64,000 bases of DNA from assembly GCA_033439765.1 (NCBI GenBank), contig JAULSN010000005.1, positions 1,999,001 to 2,063,000 on the forward strand, in the 5' to 3' direction. The stretch comes from Lasiosphaeria ovina (lineage: Eukaryota; Ascomycota; Sordariomycetes; Sordariales; Lasiosphaeriaceae). Numbering within the stretch: the first letter of the stretch is position 1; each line of letters starts with the position of its first letter. Position numbers and translations under genes: made by a program. Shown piece after piece: positions 59,175 to 64,000 of this stretch. The notes under the pieces are model-generated. The model worked only from the letters and a program-made list of their open reading frames with translations, did no database searches and had not been told where the DNA came from.

Positions 59175-62100
59175 ATGTCGACTGTACCCGTACATCGCAT
59201 CGGCTTCACTCAGCTCGTCGGTAATGGAGGGCCACGGAACGACTCGAACGAGCGTTACCAAGTCAAGTATGTATTGTACCAACCAGATCGTACATCTAAT
59301 CGGCGCCTAGCTAGATCTAACTCGTGTGTATCAGCATCGTGTTGGTTCATGGCTTGAGGGGCCATCCCAAGCGCACTTGGGAGCAAGACAGCCAAGATAC
59401 AGCCGACGAGGGCCTGACGCCCTCCCCCCCGCCCAAGAGGGCAACGAATCTCTTCTGGCGACGAGCGCAGCCTACATCCGACATGCAGACTAGCGAAGCA
59501 GCCTCGGCTTCCTCGCCCAAGGTTTTCTGGCCCAACGAGTTCCTCGTCGACGACATGCCCGAGGCGAGAGTCTGGACGTACGGGTACGACGCCGATGTCA
59601 TTGGCGGCATGTTCAAAGCAGCCAGCAAGAACAGCATCTCGCAGCATGGCCGAGACCTCGCCGCGCGTGTCGAGCGCGAGATTGACAACCCAGACCCCAT
59701 CATATTTGTGGCACACAGCCTCGGCGGGATAATCGTCAAAGACGTATGTCTCTGGTGATGTTATGGGTGTGTGTTTGGTCAACAACATGCTTACAGTGAG
59801 ATGCAGGCAATTCACCGATCAGAGGAATGTCGAACGCGATCCAAATACGTCGTCTTCCTGGGGACCCCCCATAGGGGCAGCGAATCTGCTCGCTGGGGAG
59901 ATATCGCCTCAAACCTTGCGTCCCTGGCTCTGCAGGACTCCAACAGCAAGATTATTGGCGCACTAGAGGTGGACAGCGAGGTGCTCAACATGATTCACGA
60001 AGAGTTCGTCAAGACCATAGTGTCGGATAAAATCCACGTGTACTCGTTCCAGGAGGCCCAGGGGATCTCGGGGATTAGAGGACTCGGTGGCAAGGTATAG
60101 ATGCACATTTACCCCGTCTTGTCCATGTACATCCTGCGGCTAATCACGCACTGGTGCGGTTAGGTTGTCGATGACTACTCTTCGAAGCTTGACATGCCTC
60201 GCCCACTCGAGACAGTGGAGAGCATTGACGCGAACCATGTGCAGATGGTGAAATGCAGCTCTCGGGCAGACCCCCAATATCGCGCCATTGTTGGCGTTCT
60301 CAAGAAGTTCGTTCGAAGCCTGCCCGGAGCTACGATAAGCAATGCCCTCCCCTCATCATCTCATGGTCAGTACGATATATCAGTGGGAAGTAATTCCTCG
60401 TATCCCTCTTCGAATTTTGGCGCGAATTACCTGTAGGCGGTTGGGTAGTGTGGAGGTTATACCTCATAATGTCATTCAGTCGATATGTGCCCTGAGCCAA
60501 GGACTTGCTTGTATCTTGTATTTAAACACTCTCCTTCTATAACTCTCCGACTGCAGATTTAGACCTGGCTATATCAGTTTAAAAATGCTAATGTATGTGA
60601 TGATAGGCCCTGCCACCCAACCTCGTTTCTACCTCCCGATGATGCCGAATTCACGCTTTGTCGGACGCGAGTCAACGCTGGAATCGCTCAAGCAAAAGCT
60701 CTTTCTGGATGGCGAGTGTCAAACCGTCGCGCTGCACGGACTGGGCGGCATGGGAAAAACGCAGGTGGCTCTGCAGATGGCGCACTGGGTCAAGAGGAAC
60801 AAGCCCGGGTACTCGGTCTTCTGGGTGCCCGCAATGAGTGAAGCGAGTTTCGATCGAGCTTATGCCGAGATTGCCACAGAGCTTTCTGTTACCAAGGCCA
60901 GTGATAAAGAAGACATCAAGGAATCAGTTAGGCGACACTTGAGCTCGAAAGGCTCTGGGCAATGGTTCCTCGTCGTCGACAACGCAGACGACAACACCAT
61001 TGTGCTCGGAGACTCTAGCAGCGACCAGTCAACAGGCATGTACGACTACTTGCCCAAGAGCGAAGCCGGCCTGACATTGTTTACGACACGCTCCATGGAG
61101 GTGGCTGTCGGCGTTGCGAGCTCCGACGTGGTCGAGCTGGGCGAGATGAGCCCGGAAGACGCGACCGACCTCCTGGAGAAGTCTCTCATAGGGAAGGACT
61201 CAGTCCGGAGCGGAACTGAAGTAGCCGAATTACTGGCCGAGCTCGAATACCTCCCCCTGGCAATCGCCCAAGCTGCAGCGTACCTGAACGTGAACATGGT
61301 GCGCGCCGCCCAGTATCTTAAACTGCTCCGGGGTACCGAACAGGATTTAGTTGGCTTGATGAGCAGAGAGTTCCGCGACAATACGCGATACAAGGAGTCG
61401 CATAACGCCGTCGCGACTACGTGGCTAGTGTCTTTTGAACAAATTCGAAAGTCTAATACTATTGCTGCTGACTTGCTATCCTTCATCGCCCATATCGAGC
61501 CAAAAGCGATTCCGATGTCTCTCTTGCCCGGCCCCGAGTCAGACGTGCAAATGGTCGATGCTATCGGCACACTCTGCGGGTACGCTTTCCTCACCCGACG
61601 GAGAGGCGACAGTGACGTGTACGACATGCACAGCCTGGTGCACCTGGCGACGCGGATATGGGCGCAGGACCGCAAAGCCTGTGATCAAGAGGCACGCAAG
61701 GCAATTCGCCATATCGAAGAGGTCTTCCCCTGGGTCAACTACGAGAATCAACACTCATGGAGAGAGTACCTACCACATTCTATCAGGATACTGAAGGGGA
61801 CCGAAGGGCTGGACATGCGAAAGAGGGCTGAGCTGCTTTCATCGGTTGGGAGTTGTCTCTATTATGACGGCCGGATCAAGGAAGCCCTGAGGTATTTTGA
61901 GGAGTGTCAACAATGGTGTAGAGCCCACCTTTCGGAAGATGACCCCTTTCTACTGACAACACAACACGATCTCGCATTAACATACCTAAATAACGGGCAA
62001 GTCGAACAAGCGGTTAAGTTGCTCCAGCACGTAGTACAAGTAAGAAGCTCGCTCGCCGAGGACCACCCTGACCGACTAGTATCGCAACAGAATCTCGCAT

Positions 62101-63731
62101 CGGCGTACCTACATAACGGGCAAGTCAAACAAGCGGTTAAGTTGCTCGAGCACGCAGTAAAAGTCGAGCGCGCGCTCGCCGAGGACCACCCTGGCCGACT
62201 AGCATCGCAACATAATCTAGCATCGGCATACCGACAAAACGGGCAATTAAAACAAGCGGTCGAGTTGCTCGAGCACGTAGTACAAGTAAGAAGCTCGCTC
62301 GCCGAGGACCACCCTGACCGACTAGTATCGCAACATAATCTCGCATCGGCGTACCGAAAAAACGGGAAATCCAAACAAGCGGTCGAGTTGCTCGAGCACG
62401 TAGTACAAGTAAGAAGCGCGCTCGCCGAGGACCACCCTGACCGACTAGTATCGCAACATAATCTCGCATCAGCGTACGGAAAAAACGGGAATTCCAAACA
62501 AGCGGTCGAGTTGCTCGAGCACGTAGTACAAGTAAGAAGCGCGCTCGCCGAGGACCACCCTAGCCGACTAGCATCGCAAAATAATCTCGCATTGGCGTAC
62601 CGAGATAGCGGGCAAGTCAAACAAGCGGTTAAGTTGCTCGGGCACGTAGTACAAGTAAGAAGCGCGCTCGCCGAGGACCACCCTGACCGACTAGCATCGC
62701 AAAATAATCTCGCATTGGCGTACCAAGATAACGGGCAAGTCAAACAAGCGGTCAAGTTGCTCGAGCACGTAGTACAAGTAAGAAGTGCGCTCGCCGAGGA
62801 CCACCCTGACCGACTAGCATCGCAACATAATCTAGCATCGGCATACCGACAAAACGGGCAATTAAAACAAGCGGTCGAGTTGCTCGAGTACGTAGTAAAA
62901 GTAAGAAGCGCGCTCGCCGAGGACCACCCTGGCCGACTAGCATCGCAACACGAACTTACATTGGCGTACCGAGATAACGGGCAATTAAAACAAGCGGTCG
63001 AGTTGCTCGAGTACGTAGTACAAGTAAGAAGCGCGCTCGCCGAGGACCACCCTGACCGACTAGCATCGCAACACGAACTTGCATCGGCGTACCGAGATAA
63101 CGGGAAATTAAAACAATCGGTCGACTTGATCGAGCACGTAGTACAAGTAAGAAGCGCGCTCGCCGAGGACCACCCTAGCCGACTAGCATCACAGCACCTG
63201 CTCACGCTCGCATATAGAGACGACGGGCAGGTCGGAAAGGCCCTCGAGTTACTCGAGTACGTCGTGGACGTACAGAGCAAGTCGCTCGCCCACGACCACC
63301 CTGGCCGACTAGTATCACAGCACGAGCTCGCGCTCGTATATAGAGACGTCGGGCGGGTCGGAAAGGCCCTCGAGTTACTCGAGTACGTCGTGGACGTACA
63401 GAGTAAGTCGCTCGCCCACGACCACCCTGGCCGACTAGCATCACAGTACGAGCTCGCGCTCGGATATAGAGACGTCGGGCGGGTCGAAGAGGCGCTCAAG
63501 TTGCTCGAGCACGTCGTGGACGTGGAGAGCAAGACGCTCGCTCGCGACGACCCCAGCCGGTTGGTTTCAGAACGCGAACTTGCCAAAACTCGGTCTCCGA
63601 TTTCGAATGGTGACCACCACGCCAGTCCGACCGTTTCATTGGCGCCGCTTCCTTCATCTTCCGCCGTCTCGACAAAGCGAAATGCTCAACCGGAGCCTGA
63701 TCCTGCCAACTGCAAGCGCCAGAGACGGTAG
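59175..63731 (+). CDS. NLR-like STAND protein: alpha/beta hydrolase - NB-ARC - TPR array
   Basis: Predicted fungal NOD-like receptor, 1371 aa as modelled: exons 59175-59266, 59335-59743, 59807-60094, 60164-60365 and 60607-63731. The N-terminal domain (~30-300) is a SesB/DUF676-type serine hydrolase: NIVLVHGLRGHPKRTWE, nucleophile motif AHSLGGIIVKD (Ser ~158), FLGTPHRGS, and candidate Asp and His in VDDYSS and ANHVQM. NB-ARC follows: FVGRESTLE, P-loop HGLGGMGKTQ (375-382), Walker B WFLVVDNADD (450-459), TLFTTRS, EYLPLAIAQAA, and MHD-like YDMHSLVH (~671). Thirteen near-identical 41/42-residue TPR units occupy 795-1330; the tail is polar and ends CKRQRR. The exon 4 donor is uncertain: GTCAGT at 60366 or GTAATT at 60390 both keep frame. 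Such proteins are thought to trigger defence or incompatibility death when the repeats sense a ligand. Confidence 0.9.
61998..63605 (+). repeat. In-frame tandem array of 13 TPR-coding units (10 x 123 bp, 3 x 126 bp)
   Basis: Units begin at 61998, 62121, 62244, 62367, 62490, 62613, 62736, 62859, 62982, 63105 (123 bp each), then 63228, 63354 and 63480 (126 bp each, with one extra codon in QSKSLAH/ESKTLAR). The consensus is Q-x-KQAV-x-LLEHVVQVRS, ALAEDHP-x-RL-x-SQ, HNLASAYRDNG. Neighbouring units differ at only a few bases, and synonymous sites are conserved too, so they have been homogenised or duplicated recently. Variation is concentrated at residues 1-3, 7, 10-12, 14, 25, 28, 31-32, 34-35 and 38-40. 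The last three units form a separate, more diverged subfamily. Confidence 0.95.
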
Positions 63732-64000
63732 ATTGAGTGCAAGTATTGGACCTGATATGTGTTGATGGAGGGTATTGCTGGAAGGCATCACCGATGGGTC
63801 AACCGATTGCGCAGGGCCGGCGGGAGTAAGATGGAGAGTTGGGTAGGTAGACATCTCAGTCTCCGTCGGTTGAAAGGGCGGGGATCTTCGTCAGTGCTAA
63901 AATCATGTACCATTATTAGAGAATCGACAAGCAAGCCCCAAGATCACGCCAGAGCCGGTAATGACAAATCTCGGTTCGTGGTTTTGCCCAGTCAGGAACA
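63732..64000. other. 3' flank of the NLR-like gene
   Basis: Short downstream sequence to the window edge; no gene start is visible. Confidence 0.6.

Noticed and set aside
61907..63586. 559-codon open frame on the minus strand across the TPR array
   Set aside because: It is the antisense of the 123/126-bp repeats; once one unit is stop-free in that frame all are. The plus-strand frame encodes a clear TPR protein contiguous with NB-ARC.
1..64000. Searched by eye for tRNA genes, rRNA, CRISPR arrays and intact transposons
   Set aside because: No cloverleaf with a proper T-arm, no regularly spaced palindromic repeats, and no transposase or reverse-transcriptase motifs were found; a tRNAscan-SE or RepeatMasker run would be decisive.

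Overview
This window is chromosomal DNA of a filamentous ascomycete, most likely a Sordariomycete (Sordariales/Chaetomiaceae-like). The evidence is single-gene transcription units on both strands, short introns (mostly 46-210 nt) with GTRNGT donors and CTRAC-like branch sites, GC-rich coding sequence against AT-richer spacers, and proteins whose nearest remembered relatives are Neurospora/Chaetomium orthologues. I saw no operons, tRNA, rRNA or CRISPR. All gene models are spliced by eye from reading frame, splice signals and family conservation.

Layout. 1-952 (-): a partial gene of a large lineage-expanded uncharacterised fungal family running off the left edge. 2193-3782 (+): LSC2, mitochondrial succinyl-CoA ligase beta subunit. 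5.4-6.0 kb and 7.27-8.16 kb: a doubtful and a likelier small orphan gene, each behind a TATA box. 11146-14007 (+): a Gyp5-type TBC Rab-GAP. 15515-16548 (-): ribosomal protein eS8. 18365-30993 (-): a giant HECT ubiquitin ligase (TOM1/HUWE1 type, about 4,130 aa). 33691-34828 (-): ribosomal protein eS6, head-to-head with DPH1 (35658-37091, +), the diphthamide synthase subunit. 37631-38179 (-): CTF8. 38967-40289 (-): a secreted aldose 1-epimerase. 42365-44228 (-): V-ATPase subunit B. 44988-46580 (+): spliceosomal cyclophilin CWC27. 48659-50990 (+): the heat shock factor. 52597-53172 (-): a PPIL3-type cyclophilin. 55792-57237 (+): an arrestin-fold protein. 59175-63731 (+): a fungal NLR-like STAND protein.

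Most of the window is housekeeping: TCA cycle, membrane traffic, translation and eEF2 modification, ubiquitin, sister-chromatid cohesion, vacuolar acidification, splicing and stress transcription. The accessory and most interesting part is the right end. The NLR-like gene has an N-terminal alpha/beta-hydrolase (SesB-like) effector domain, an NB-ARC switch and 13 nearly identical 41-42 residue TPR units encoded by a 123/126-bp tandem array. Private synonymous variants shared at a five-unit offset show that this array recombines, as expected for a fungal self/non-self recognition locus. Other notable points are 7- and 8-nt micro-exons in the eS6 and eS8 genes, a GC-AG intron in eS8, and an apparent one-base frameshift in eS6.
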